This document shows positions 8,304 through 16,509 of a stretch of DNA of 64,000 bases, one piece after another. Every line of letters begins with the position of its first letter. Within the stretch, counting starts at the first letter, position 1. Under the pieces are notes generated by a model. That model was not told where the DNA came from, made no database searches, and was given only the letters and a program-made list of their open reading frames with translations. Origin of the DNA: Pseudomonas chlororaphis subsp. chlororaphis (GTDB taxonomy: Bacteria > Pseudomonadota > Gammaproteobacteria > Pseudomonadales > Pseudomonadaceae). Made by a program: the position numbers and the translations under genes. The stretch lies in the NCBI RefSeq assembly GCF_003945765.1, contig NZ_CP027712.1:4340001-4404000 (forward strand), read 5' to 3'.

Positions 8304-9221
8304 ATGGAACAGAGCAATGCTTTCATCCTTCAGAACACAGCCATCTACCGTGACGAACTGGTTCGCTTGCTGACGCAACGGTTTACCACACCCGGGATAT
8401 ATGAGACCGCGATAGCGCCCCTACATGTCATTCGTTTTGACGCGCCTTCGCAGCTTATCCATACCGTCCACAAACCGGCACTTTGCCTGATCGTGCAAGG
8501 ACAAAAAGAGATCGGTCTGGGTGACGACCGTTATCTGTACGACCCGCTCAGTTACCTGGTGGTATCGGTGACACTTCCCGTTTCCGGGCGCGTCCTGATG
8601 GCCAGCCCGGATGCGCCCTACCTGTGTATCCGTTTTGATTTCGAGGCCACGGAAATCGCTCAGGTCATCGCCGATGCCCCCCCAACGGGCGTCCCGGGCG
8701 AGCCGGAGCTTGGCCTTTTCCTTGAGAAAGTCGATGTACCCCTGCTGGAAACAATGCTTCGGCTGGTACGGCTGCTGGAAACACCGAAAGATATCGGCAT
8801 GCTGGCCCCGCTCGCCCTGCGGGAGCTGTATTACCGCCTCCTGAGAGGCGTACATGGACGTCGTCTGTATGAGCTTGCTCTCGGGGATTCGCAAACGCGA
8901 CGGGTAACGCGGGCAATCGATTGGTTGAACAACCACTACGCCCAACCCTTACGCATCGAAGAACTTGCACGAGTAGCCAATTTGGGCAGTTCTACGTTGC
9001 ATCATCGTTTCAAGGCAGTGACGGCCATGAGTCCGCTGCAGTATCAGAAACAACTCCGTCTACAGGAAGCACGCCGTCTGTTACTCGGCGAAGGACTGGA
9101 TGTGGCGAGTGCCTGCTATCGAGTGGGCTACGAAAGCCCATCGCAATTCAGCCGAGAGTACAGTCGCCAGTTCGGGTGTCCGCCATCTAGAGATACCAAC
9201 CGAGTTCGCCGCCCTGCGTGA
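8304..9221 (+). CDS. AraC-family transcriptional regulator (AraC_N type)
   Basis: The N-terminal half carries the AraC_N ligand-region signature (HTVHKPALCLIVQGQKEIGL, then YDPLSYLVVSVTLPVSGRV). The C-terminal 100 residues form the AraC DNA-binding domain (PLRIEELARVANLGSSTLHH; ASACYRVGYESPSQFSREY). I prefer ATG 8304 (GAGAG about 7 nt upstream, 305 aa); in-frame starts at 8241 (GTG) and 8280 are possible. Regulators of this type usually control a nearby oxidoreductase, so the Atu4866-family gene and SDR just upstream are the likely targets. Confidence 0.88.
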   Translation: MEQSNAFILQNTAIYRDELVRLLTQRFTTPGIYETAIAPLHVIRFDAPSQLIHTVHKPALCLIVQGQKEIGLGDDRYLYDPLSYLVVSVTLPVSGRVLMASPDAPYLCIRFDFEATEIAQVIADAPPTGVPGEPELGLFLEKVDVPLLETMLRLVRLLETPKDIGMLAPLALRELYYRLLRGVHGRRLYELALGDSQTRRVTRAIDWLNNHYAQPLRIEELARVANLGSSTLHHRFKAVTAMSPLQYQKQLRLQEARRLLLGEGLDVASACYRVGYESPSQFSREYSRQFGCPPSRDTNRVRRPA

Positions 9222-9339
9222 AAGTTTAATGGGCTGCATACGGCTGATGCGGTTCTATTCGTTTCCTCAGGGCGGAGTATCTGTTGCCTTGGAACCCAAA
9301 TCCCCAAATAGCCCACTTTCATTACTGGCAGTTTTTGTC

Positions 9340-9365
9340 TGTGGATTCAACCGGTTGAATCCACA
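9340..9365. repeat. 26-bp perfect palindrome
   Basis: The arms are TGTGGATTCAACC and GGTTGAATCCACA, with no spacer and no T-run. It lies between two convergent AraC genes. The right half plus a few bases (9350-9369) recurs in the same orientation at 4764-4783 with one mismatch in 20. Confidence 0.7.
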
Positions 9366-9419
9366 ACCAAAAGCGGACAGCGCAGTCTTACAGAGTCGAA
9401 TTAGCTAATTGCTCATGGA

Positions 9420-10409
9420 TCAATTCTTGTTCTCATGGCGCAAGCGTTCTGGTGTTGTCCCGGTCCAGCCGTGAAAGGCACGAAAGAAGGAGTTGGGGTC
9501 GTCGTAACCCAGCAGGAATGAAATCTGCGTGTAAGGCAGATCTGAGTTGCGGATGTAATGGCGGGCCAACTCTTCACGTAGTCCGTGCAGGACTTCCGAA
9601 AAGCTTGTTTTCTCCTGGGCTAGTCGTCGTTGCAAGGTGCGCCGGCTGACTGCAAGTTTGCGTGCGACCTCATCAGCACCTGTAATCCCACTTGGCACCA
9701 GTTCAAGCAGAACACTACGCACTTGGCTGGCTATGGATGAGTCTCTGGTTAGCTCCGCCAGCCGCTCCTGCACCTTCGGTTCGAATAGCGCCCACATGGC
9801 TTGGTTTTCTGTGATAAACGGACGCTCGGAGTCGGCGCGGGAAAACTCCAGACCTATGCTGTCACCTAACTCCAGGGTACGACCAAAGAACTCTTCGTAT
9901 GCCAGTTTCGGCTCCAGCGCCATGGGGGAAATGACACGCAGCGGCACGATAATTTGTCGCGTCGCCATGCGTGCAATCTGGACGAAATAACCCAGTTCCG
10001 CAGCGATCAACGCGGTGGGGGGCTGCTCACTGGTCGCGCCGAAGTGGATGCCCAGGCGCAGCCCCTCCGTGTGTACCTCGATGTCCAGATGCATTGGACC
10101 GATCAGTGGTTTGAATTGCTGAATACGCTGGGCTGCGACAATCAGGTTGGGGCTGCAAAATGCCGCGAATGTCGCTGGGTCGAACATTTCTGCTGAAAGA
10201 TTACGCAGTATGCGCAGCGGCAACTGCGCATCACCGACCAGTGTTGTCAGCGTTTCCCAGAGCCGAAAGTAATCCGAGCTCGCCAGGCTGGCGTCGCGTC
10301 GCTCAAGCAGGTCTTTAGGCAGTTGCGCCATAGCCAAAAACTCGCCGACCGGGACGCCCAGGTCCGCGAGCAGTACCTTCCAGCCTGACGAGACGGAGAA
10401 TCGCTCCAT
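9420..10409 (-). CDS. AraC-family regulator with AraC-type arabinose-binding-like N-domain (OruR-like)
   Basis: The 329-residue protein has a long N-terminal effector region (residues about 20-200, with DYFRLWETLTTLVGDAQLPL, as in OruR/ArgR-like AraC members). The C-terminal HTH pair follows (KLAVSRRTLQRRLAQEKTSF; ISFLLGYDDPNSFFRAFHGW). The ATG lies 7 nt after the stop of the reductase gene at 10417-11478 on the same strand, so the two form one transcript. It probably controls that operon. The inducer is unknown. Confidence 0.88.
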   Translation of the reverse strand: MERFSVSSGWKVLLADLGVPVGEFLAMAQLPKDLLERRDASLASSDYFRLWETLTTLVGDAQLPLRILRNLSAEMFDPATFAAFCSPNLIVAAQRIQQFKPLIGPMHLDIEVHTEGLRLGIHFGATSEQPPTALIAAELGYFVQIARMATRQIIVPLRVISPMALEPKLAYEEFFGRTLELGDSIGLEFSRADSERPFITENQAMWALFEPKVQERLAELTRDSSIASQVRSVLLELVPSGITGADEVARKLAVSRRTLQRRLAQEKTSFSEVLHGLREELARHYIRNSDLPYTQISFLLGYDDPNSFFRAFHGWTGTTPERLRHENKN

Positions 10410-10416
10410 AAGGTGA

Positions 10417-11478
10417 TCAACGTACCTTTATGCGGCCGCTTTCTATCAGCTGCGCGAAGAAATCATTCATGGAGTCCTGCATCGGACGATAGCTCACACC
10501 CAATATCTCACGGCTGCGGCGATTGTCCGCTCGCCATGGCAGGTCAACATTCAGGCTGATCATTTTGCGCGTGACTCCCTTATTCAGAAGTGGCCCGACC
10601 GTCCAGACCAGCCACTTGGGCAGCTTGCGACGAGGGATTGGGTAGCGCGCACCATAGCGTTCCAGCAGCGTCTCAGCCATTTTCAGGAAGCTGGTGTTGT
10701 GACCTGATACGATGAAGCGCCCTTTGGCCTCTGCGACAAAACCGCCACGGAAGTGAGCCTCCGCAAGATCCCTGACATCGACGACACCGAAGCCAATGTC
10801 AGGCACGCCCATCTTCAGGGTGCCGTCGCCCATCTGACGAATGATGTTGAAGCTTTCGGAGGTACCGTTGGGGTTGACTCCTGGGCCGATAACCAGCGAA
10901 GGGTTGATAGTTACCAGGCGCCAGTGATCCTGTTTCTCTGCAATGGACCAGGCCTCCTTTTCCGCCAGTAGCTTCGAATAGGAATAGGCCTGATGCTCGA
11001 CCGAAGAGCTGGTGTTCCAGACTTCTTCGGTGAACTGCCCTTCTGGGATCTTGGCCAGGTCGGCATTGTCGCCATAGATGGCGGCGCAGCTGCTAGTCAC
11101 CACAACACGCTTTACCGAAGGCGTCGCATTGGCAGACTCCAGAACATTGCGCGTGCCAAGTTGAGCCGGCTCTATCAGCTCTTTGACCGGGTCCTGTATA
11201 TCCAGGGTGAAGGGCGAGGCGGTATGGAACACGACTTCGCAGCCTTGCATCGCCTCCAGGTAAGAGCCCGGTGTCAGCAGGTCTGCCGCGAAGAAATGGA
11301 TAGTGCCCGACATGCTTTCAGCCAGCGCAGTCAGGTGGTGCAGTTTCGATGCATCATCCGGGTCACGGACGGCAGCATGCACCGTCAAACCTTCTTGCAG
11401 CAGGCGGCTGACCAGCCAACCGGCCACATAGCCTGTGGCGCCAGTGACCATTACAGGTTGGGTTTTGTCGATGTGCAT
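10417..11478 (-). CDS. NAD(P)-dependent epimerase/dihydroflavonol-4-reductase-like (extended SDR)
   Basis: The 353-residue protein begins MHIDKTQPVMVTGATGYVAG, with the extended-SDR G-x-x-G-x-x-G motif, and has the catalytic Y-x-x-x-K within HQAYSYSKLLAE. The long C-terminal part fits aldehyde or ketone reductases of the dihydroflavonol reductase group. A CAGGAG site precedes the ATG at 11478; a longer in-frame extension upstream has no such site. It is followed after 7 nt by an OruR-like AraC regulator. The substrate is unknown. Confidence 0.87.
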   Translation of the reverse strand: MHIDKTQPVMVTGATGYVAGWLVSRLLQEGLTVHAAVRDPDDASKLHHLTALAESMSGTIHFFAADLLTPGSYLEAMQGCEVVFHTASPFTLDIQDPVKELIEPAQLGTRNVLESANATPSVKRVVVTSSCAAIYGDNADLAKIPEGQFTEEVWNTSSSVEHQAYSYSKLLAEKEAWSIAEKQDHWRLVTINPSLVIGPGVNPNGTSESFNIIRQMGDGTLKMGVPDIGFGVVDVRDLAEAHFRGGFVAEAKGRFIVSGHNTSFLKMAETLLERYGARYPIPRRKLPKWLVWTVGPLLNKGVTRKMISLNVDLPWRADNRRSREILGVSYRPMQDSMNDFFAQLIESGRIKVR

Positions 11479-11750
11479 ATCAGGCTCCTGGCTCAGATTT
11501 ACCAGTAGATTGCCTGCCCTGCCGGCCTGCATCACTAGCGGATGGTGCCAAGCGACTCGCATAATGCGCCATATGCACGCGAGAAGGGTTTTGGGCACTA
11601 CAAGTAGACGAACCTCTGAGTCCGCTTTTGGCCGATTTGGGCCATTAGCGAGTGCTCGCTTTTGCCAGGGACGGATCACCAAGCCAAAAGGGACATCAAT
11701 CTGATTAGCCAAAGTTGCCCCACTCCACCAAGCGAGGGGCGTCATCCCTG

Positions 11751-12623
11751 TTAACAGCTGCTAGCTGCCGGATTGCGTGCCATGACGATCCACGCCGCGC
11801 CGTCGATCATCACCGACCGCTCGCCGGGGAGGCCCGCGAAGGCGGCGCGAACCGCGGCCGAGGCGTGGGCGCGGATGTCGTCGGACTGATTAGCGAGCAT
11901 AAGTGACAGCGGGCCGCCCTCGAACGCCATTTTCACCGCGTCGTCGATCGCAGCCTCCCGTGTCCTGCCCTCGCCGAACGGGATGGATGCATCGAAGGGC
12001 GCGATAGCGATATCAGTGAAGCCGGCCGCTGTCAGGATACGTGTCACGCGTCCCCGGTCGCCGAACGAGAATGGGCCGGGCGCTTCGGGATCGGGCGGTG
12101 CGATCAGTGGGACGATGCCCTTGATCGCGCCCATCGGCAGGCGCACCCAATCGTTCTCGGCCACGCCGCGCCAGCAGACGAAAGCGACCCGCCCGCCCGG
12201 CCGGAGCGCGCGTCGCATATGGCTGAACGCCCCTGTCGGATCGTCGAAGAACATCACTCCGAAACGCGAGAACAGGATGTCGAACGCGCCCTCGGGCAGC
12301 TCAGCGCTGCTGGCGTCGGCTACCCGGAACTGGGCCGGCGTATCCTGTGGCGCCAGCGCGCACGCTCGGCCGATCAGCGGTTCAGATATGTCCACACCCA
12401 GCACTTGGCCGCCCGAGCCGACACGGGCGGCCAGAGCCAGACTCGACGCGCCCGCGCCGCAGCCGATGTCCAGCACGCGCTCACCCGTCTCGGGCGCGGC
12501 GGCTTCTATCGCGGCCTGACCGAACACCGCAAACATGGCGTCGAGCCGGGCTTGATTGGCGGCCCAGTACTCTCCGCTTTGGCCATTCCAGTCGGCGACC
12601 TGATAGGTATTTTGCTCTGTCAT
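11751..12623 (-). CDS. Class I SAM-dependent methyltransferase
   Basis: The 290-residue protein has the SAM-binding motif I VLDIGCGAGASSLALAARVG (residues about 46-65), the acidic motif II (VLGVDIS) and motif post-II FDILFSRFGVMFF. GAGGAG lies 5 nt upstream of the ATG. It is the last gene of a minus-strand block with an epoxide-hydrolase-like enzyme, a small monooxygenase and an FAD enzyme. Its run of GC-rich codons suggests an alphaproteobacterial origin, which I infer but cannot measure here. Small-molecule methylation is likely; the acceptor is unknown. Confidence 0.85.
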   Translation of the reverse strand: MTEQNTYQVADWNGQSGEYWAANQARLDAMFAVFGQAAIEAAAPETGERVLDIGCGAGASSLALAARVGSGGQVLGVDISEPLIGRACALAPQDTPAQFRVADASSAELPEGAFDILFSRFGVMFFDDPTGAFSHMRRALRPGGRVAFVCWRGVAENDWVRLPMGAIKGIVPLIAPPDPEAPGPFSFGDRGRVTRILTAAGFTDIAIAPFDASIPFGEGRTREAAIDDAVKMAFEGGPLSLMLANQSDDIRAHASAAVRAAFAGLPGERSVMIDGAAWIVMARNPAASSC

Positions 12624-12689
12624 GACATCTCCTCGTTTTGATTCGTTCTTAACCAGCTACCCTTTGATCGAGGCAAGGGGGAAAGGACG

Positions 12690-13535
12690 CTACCTGGCCC
12701 ATGCCACGATCCGTTCCGCGATCGCCTCAGGGGCCTCGATGTGCAGGAAGTGACCGACGCCGGGGACGACCTCCATCGCATGCGGGGCGGCGAACCGATG
12801 TCGGTCGTCGACCTGCGCGGGGAGGATGCAGCCGTCGTTGGCACCGTGAAGCTGCAACAGGGGCACCGTGATCGGCTGAGACATGCGGCGCGTCGCACCA
12901 ATCATGCCGGGGCGCAGCATCGCCCGGTAATACTTTAGGGGCGCGGGCATACTCTTGCGCAGATGCTCGTGTAGCTCCGCCTTGAGAGCGGGATCGAGCG
13001 AGAAGCCGGGCGACCACTGACGCCAGAGGCGGTCGATGAAGGCGAGATCGCGGGCGGTGGCGATCCAGCCGCTTCCAGGCAGTTGAAAGAGCCCCATGTA
13101 CGAGCTCCGGCGCAGTTGAGCGGGGTGCGTCAGCCGGCTCATGAACGTGAGTGGGTGAGGGATTGCGAGCGCGACCGCGCGTTCGATCCGCTCCGGCGCG
13201 GTGACGCAGGCATCATAGGTGATCAGGGCGCCCCAGTCGTGGCCAATCAACTCCACGGGACGCCCCGGAGACCAGCGATCGATCAGCGTGAGCACGTCGC
13301 TGGTGAGGGCTGCGAAGTCAAACGGCCCCGCGGTCGGGGACGGCGCGTAACCGCGAAGCCAGGGTGCGACGACGTGGCGGCCACGGCGGCCGAGCTCGGC
13401 AAGGAAGGGCTTCGCGGTCGGCGGATGATCCGGGAAGCCGTGCAAGACGACCGTCGGTTGACCATCAGGATCCCCCCCCTTCAGCGCATGAAAGGTGCCG
13501 TGTGGCAGGTCGAAAGTGACATGTTCGAACTCCAT
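12690..13535 (-). CDS. Alpha/beta hydrolase, epoxide-hydrolase/haloalkane-dehalogenase-like
   Basis: The 281-residue protein has the oxyanion motif HGFPDHP (residues about 32-38), the nucleophile elbow GHDWGA with Asp as nucleophile, and the catalytic His in GVGHFLHIEAPE near the C-terminus. An Asp nucleophile in GHDWG is typical of epoxide hydrolases and haloalkane dehalogenases rather than esterases. It lies 66 nt upstream of the methyltransferase on the same strand. A short orphan frame with a strong ribosome site ends just before its start, which suggests disruption upstream. Confidence 0.85.
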   Translation of the reverse strand: MEFEHVTFDLPHGTFHALKGGDPDGQPTVVLHGFPDHPPTAKPFLAELGRRGRHVVAPWLRGYAPSPTAGPFDFAALTSDVLTLIDRWSPGRPVELIGHDWGALITYDACVTAPERIERAVALAIPHPLTFMSRLTHPAQLRRSSYMGLFQLPGSGWIATARDLAFIDRLWRQWSPGFSLDPALKAELHEHLRKSMPAPLKYYRAMLRPGMIGATRRMSQPITVPLLQLHGANDGCILPAQVDDRHRFAAPHAMEVVPGVGHFLHIEAPEAIAERIVAWAR

Positions 13536-13540
13536 GTGTG

Positions 13541-13609
13541 TCAGCCTTTTTCAAAAGTGGTCGGGCGAGAAATGCTGATGCTGGCTTCGGTGTTTCTGGT
13601 CTTGGACAT
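13541..13609 (-). pseudogene. 22-codon orphan reading frame with strong ribosome site (probable gene-start remnant)
   Basis: GGAGG lies 5 nt before an ATG at 13609. The frame reads MSKTRNTEASISISRPTTF and ends after 22 codons, 5 nt before the hydrolase start codon. Such a good ribosome site before so short a frame suggests either the 5' end of a deleted gene or a leader that couples translation to the hydrolase. I cannot tell which. Confidence 0.35.
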
Positions 13610-13642
13610 GTGCGCCTCCATGCTCATCTCCAATCTGTGCTC

Positions 13643-13702
13643 TCAAGCCGGCATCGACTGCGGGGCGAAGATACCCGCCATCTTGTCTTGCCATATTTCC
13701 GG
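13643..13702 (-). pseudogene. Duplicated 3' end of the FAD oxidoreductase gene
   Basis: The minus strand reads ...WQDKMAGIFAPQSMPA-stop, matching the C-terminus WQGAMAGIFAQQSMLV-stop of the intact gene at 14140-15033. At DNA level 13641-13694 and 14138-14191 differ at 6 of 54 positions by my hand alignment. The rest of the copy is missing; the monooxygenase gene begins where the similarity stops. This points to a duplication-deletion event in this block. Confidence 0.7.
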
Positions 13703-13704
13703 AG

Positions 13705-14082
13705 TCAGGCCGTGCAAAAGCCAGAGACGGCGACCTTCTGGAAAAGGTGCGGGGTGGCTACGACGGATGACGGATAGGCCGAAACCTTCGCGACAAATTC
13801 GGGACGGGCGAAGGCATCGCGCAGCGTCTCGGTGGACTCCCACACCACATAGTTCAGGAAGATCGGGCTATCACCGATCGCTCGGTGCAGTTGGGTGGAG
13901 ATGAAGCCCGGCTGCTTCTTCAGGGTTTCGCCAGCCGCCTTGAAGGCGTCCAGGAAGCCCGCTTCGTCGGCGGAACCGACCGTGAACATGTTGATAAGTA
14001 CGATTGGCGCGGCCGAGATGCCGAGTTGGCGCTCAAGCGGGAATTTTTCGTCTAGCGGCTTGAACTTCTTTAGGACTTCCAT
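13705..14082 (-). CDS. Antibiotic biosynthesis monooxygenase (ABM) fold protein
   Basis: The 125-residue protein has the ABM dimeric ferredoxin-like fold signs: PIVLINMFTVG, then KKQPGFISTQLHRAI, FLNYVVWESTETLRDAFARP and a C-terminal HLFQKV strand. Members include small cofactor-free monooxygenases acting on quinols and aromatic polyketides, and many of unknown role. It sits between the FAD oxidoreductase (58 nt upstream) and the hydrolase. A remnant of the FAD gene's 3' end abuts its stop codon. Confidence 0.82.
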   Translation of the reverse strand: MEVLKKFKPLDEKFPLERQLGISAAPIVLINMFTVGSADEAGFLDAFKAAGETLKKQPGFISTQLHRAIGDSPIFLNYVVWESTETLRDAFARPEFVAKVSAYPSSVVATPHLFQKVAVSGFCTA

Positions 14083-14139
14083 GGTGGCACTCCCGTCTAT
14101 TGTGAAATTTGAAACTGGCGTGATCGATGCTGCTTGATC

Positions 14140-15033
14140 TCAAACCAGCATCGACTGCTGGGCGAAGATACCCGCCATCGCGCCTTGCCATGATGCCGTG
14201 GTGACCGATGCCATGAGGGGGTTTGCCAGGTCGCCGGCGGCGTAGATGCCAGGTATGCTGGTTTCGCGGCGCTCGTCGACCTTGAGGGCGATGCCCAGGG
14301 GCGTATCGACCGTGGCGAGACCCAGCGATTCATGCAGGCGTGCAGACGGCTTGTTGCGCGGATGCGCAAACAGGATGTCGACCGCGACAGAGGGGCCGGC
14401 GTCGAGCCTGACGGTGGCGTTATGGCTCTCGTCATGGTCGATTTCGGTGATCCGGCCATCGACGATAGGGATGCCGCGGCGCGCCAGATCGGCCCGGATG
14501 TCGGGTGGAATGTCGTGACCATTGGCGAAGACCGTCAATGTGTCGGTCCAGTCGTGGTACAGCCTGACGTAGTTGTGCGACGGCGGGCCAGACCAGACGA
14601 GGCCCCAATGCCGGCCGGCAACTTCAAAGCCGTCGCAATAGGGGCAAGGCACGATGGAGGAGCCCCAGCCTTCGGCAAAGCCGGGAACTTCAGGCATCTG
14701 GTCGGCGACGCCATAGCTCAGGATCAGGCGGCGCGCCTTGAGGCTTTCGCCATCGCCAGTGAGGACGGAGAAATCGTCGATGACGCCGGAGATGCTCTCG
14801 GCCCGGGCAGTGACCAGCCTGACCGTGGGATAGCGAGCCAGCTGCTGCCGCGCCTCGGCCAGGATCTCCAGCGGTGGCTTGTGGTCGTGGCCGAGCAGGC
14901 CATGCGAGTGGTCGGCGAAGCGATTGCGCGGCAGGCCGGTATCGAGAACGGTGACCTTGCGGCGGGCACGGCCGAGCTGCAAGGCTGCGGCAAGACCGGC
15001 AAAACTGCCGCCGATGATGATGACGTCATTCAT
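14140..15033 (-). CDS. Thioredoxin-reductase-like NAD(P)/FAD-dependent oxidoreductase
   Basis: The 297-residue protein begins MNDVIIIGGSFAGLAAALQL, an FAD-binding GxGxxG-type motif, and has a C-P-Y-C pair (VPCPYCDGFEVAG) at the position of the thioredoxin reductase redox disulfide. It ends with the second FAD motif (GIYAAGDLANPLMASVTTA). The NADPH motif region (WGLVWSGPPSHNYVRLY) is altered from the usual GGGxxA, so pyridine nucleotide use is uncertain. The start at 15033 has an upstream CGGAGC site. It is divergent from a TetR regulator over 106 nt with a candidate operator. Confidence 0.85.
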   Translation of the reverse strand: MNDVIIIGGSFAGLAAALQLGRARRKVTVLDTGLPRNRFADHSHGLLGHDHKPPLEILAEARQQLARYPTVRLVTARAESISGVIDDFSVLTGDGESLKARRLILSYGVADQMPEVPGFAEGWGSSIVPCPYCDGFEVAGRHWGLVWSGPPSHNYVRLYHDWTDTLTVFANGHDIPPDIRADLARRGIPIVDGRITEIDHDESHNATVRLDAGPSVAVDILFAHPRNKPSARLHESLGLATVDTPLGIALKVDERRETSIPGIYAAGDLANPLMASVTTASWQGAMAGIFAQQSMLV

Positions 15034-15092
15034 GGTGATGGGCTCCGGGCTGTGGATGAAGGGAATCGGCTTGCACACTTAAGATACTTCAG

Positions 15093-15120
15093 AGTACCCT
15101 AATTCAAGAATTAGAATACT
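15093..15120. promoter_or_regulatory. Candidate TetR operator
   Basis: The core CTAATTC-AA-GAATTAG (15099-15114) is a perfect 7-bp inverted repeat. It extends imperfectly to AGTAC...ATACT, about 28 bp in total with 11 of 14 arm positions matching. It lies 20 nt before the TetR start and 60 nt before the divergent oxidoreductase start, so the TetR protein could control both. Confidence 0.6.
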
Positions 15121-15139
15121 GTCAAGTACTGGAATTTTT

Positions 15140-15769
15140 ATGACCGAAAACAACCAGGGCCGGCGCGGCCGGCCCGCCAACGAGGCGCTTGGCCAAACGA
15201 TAGTCGACGCCGCGGGCGAACTTTTTGTGGAATTGGGTTTTCAAGCGACGACCATGGACAAGGTCGCCCAGCGGGCGAAGATATCCAAGCTAAGCATCTA
15301 TCGGCACTTCGAGAACAAGGAGGCGCTGTTCAGCGCGGCCATCGCGGCCCACTGCCAGCAGTTTGCACCTCAGGCCCTTTTTGAAGGCGTCGACGGTTCG
15401 GCCGAAGACCAGCTCATGGCGGTGGGATCAACCCTGCTTCGCACGCTGTTGAGCCCGGACGTGCGCAGTGTCGAAGCCATGATCATGGCCGACAAGACCA
15501 ATCAAAAGTCGTTAAGCAAGCGCCAATACGAAGCCGGCCCCGCCTATGTCATCGCCCAAATCGAGGCCCTGTTGCGTCAGTTGCACGCGAAGGCGGTTCT
15601 GAACGTGCCTGATCCTCTACGGTCCGCCCGCTTATTTGCCGCGCTTTTCAAAGGGTCCGATCTTCTGATTATCGCGCGCTTCGATGAGGCGAGAGCCGAG
15701 GACGATAACGAAATCGAATCCTATTGCCGGTCGGCCGTCGCCATGTTCATCGCCGCGCACGGTCTTTAG
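15140..15769 (+). CDS. TetR-family transcriptional regulator
   Basis: The 209-residue protein has an N-terminal TetR helix-turn-helix (residues about 15-60: FVELGFQATTMDKVAQRAKI, then SKLSIYRHFENKEALF) and a C-terminal ligand domain of the AefR-like type. The N-terminal basic patch RRGRPAN is common in this family. It is divergent from the thioredoxin-reductase-like enzyme and probably represses that gene and those downstream down to the methyltransferase. Confidence 0.88.
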   Translation: MTENNQGRRGRPANEALGQTIVDAAGELFVELGFQATTMDKVAQRAKISKLSIYRHFENKEALFSAAIAAHCQQFAPQALFEGVDGSAEDQLMAVGSTLLRTLLSPDVRSVEAMIMADKTNQKSLSKRQYEAGPAYVIAQIEALLRQLHAKAVLNVPDPLRSARLFAALFKGSDLLIIARFDEARAEDDNEIESYCRSAVAMFIAAHGL

Positions 15770-15917
15770 TGGATGATTTGAACGCCTAATGTTGCTGGAT
15801 AGCTAGCCATTACAAATTGCAGCTTTTGGCCGATAGCTGCCCGTCATCGGTGACAGCTAACCAGCGTCTACAGCGCAACATGGATGGTGAAGACCTTGCC
15901 GCCGTTGTTGTGCGGAG

Positions 15918-16352
15918 TTAATTCAAAAACTTCACAAAAATCAGCTCTGGATCACCAGGGTCAAGATTCTCCACAGTCCCGCTGTATTGATATCCAAGCT
16001 GTACCAACAATTGCCGCATAGGTGCATTGGACATGTTGGTCGAAGTGAAGATCTTTCTGGCAGTGGAACAATGCTCTAAGTGAGCAACGATTTGCCGACC
16101 TACACCAGAACGTCTATGGGTGTTTGAGACGACTACAAGCGGGATGAACCACTCCCCGAAAAAACTTTTGTCCAAACAGCCGTAACCGATCGGGACACTG
16201 GGGTCGCTCGTCTCACAAGCAACCCAGCATTCACCCGTGCCTACTACCCTTTCTATTTGTGCTCGGCGGCCGTGGTCTTTTGCCGCGATAGGATCCACAC
16301 GCACCAACCATTCGATATCGCTCAAGACGGCCTGTCTGATTTGCCAATTCAT
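15918..16352 (-). CDS. GNAT-family N-acetyltransferase
   Basis: The 144-residue protein has the GNAT acetyl-CoA binding block (PLVVVSNTHRRSGVGRQIVA, containing R-x-x-G-x-G/A) and a C-terminal LLVQLGYQYSGTVENLDPGD. The start at 16352 is chosen for its GGAGGGA site; the in-frame ATG at 16457 has none. It resembles RimI-like or small-molecule acetyltransferases. The 147 nt between it and the TetR gene hold no recognisable feature. Confidence 0.85.
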   Translation of the reverse strand: MNWQIRQAVLSDIEWLVRVDPIAAKDHGRRAQIERVVGTGECWVACETSDPSVPIGYGCLDKSFFGEWFIPLVVVSNTHRRSGVGRQIVAHLEHCSTARKIFTSTNMSNAPMRQLLVQLGYQYSGTVENLDPGDPELIFVKFLN

Positions 16353-16509
16353 GATCGCGTCCCTCCGGTCAAATTCGCCGGAGTTTACTTCAGCTTCAAT
16401 GCCCCAGATGCCATTACGCTCAGCGATAGTTCTGATGGAAAGCACAAATGCAACCATGAACTGGCTAATTGACGCTGGTTACATTGGGTACGCCGAAGAC
16501 CCAGAGCAT

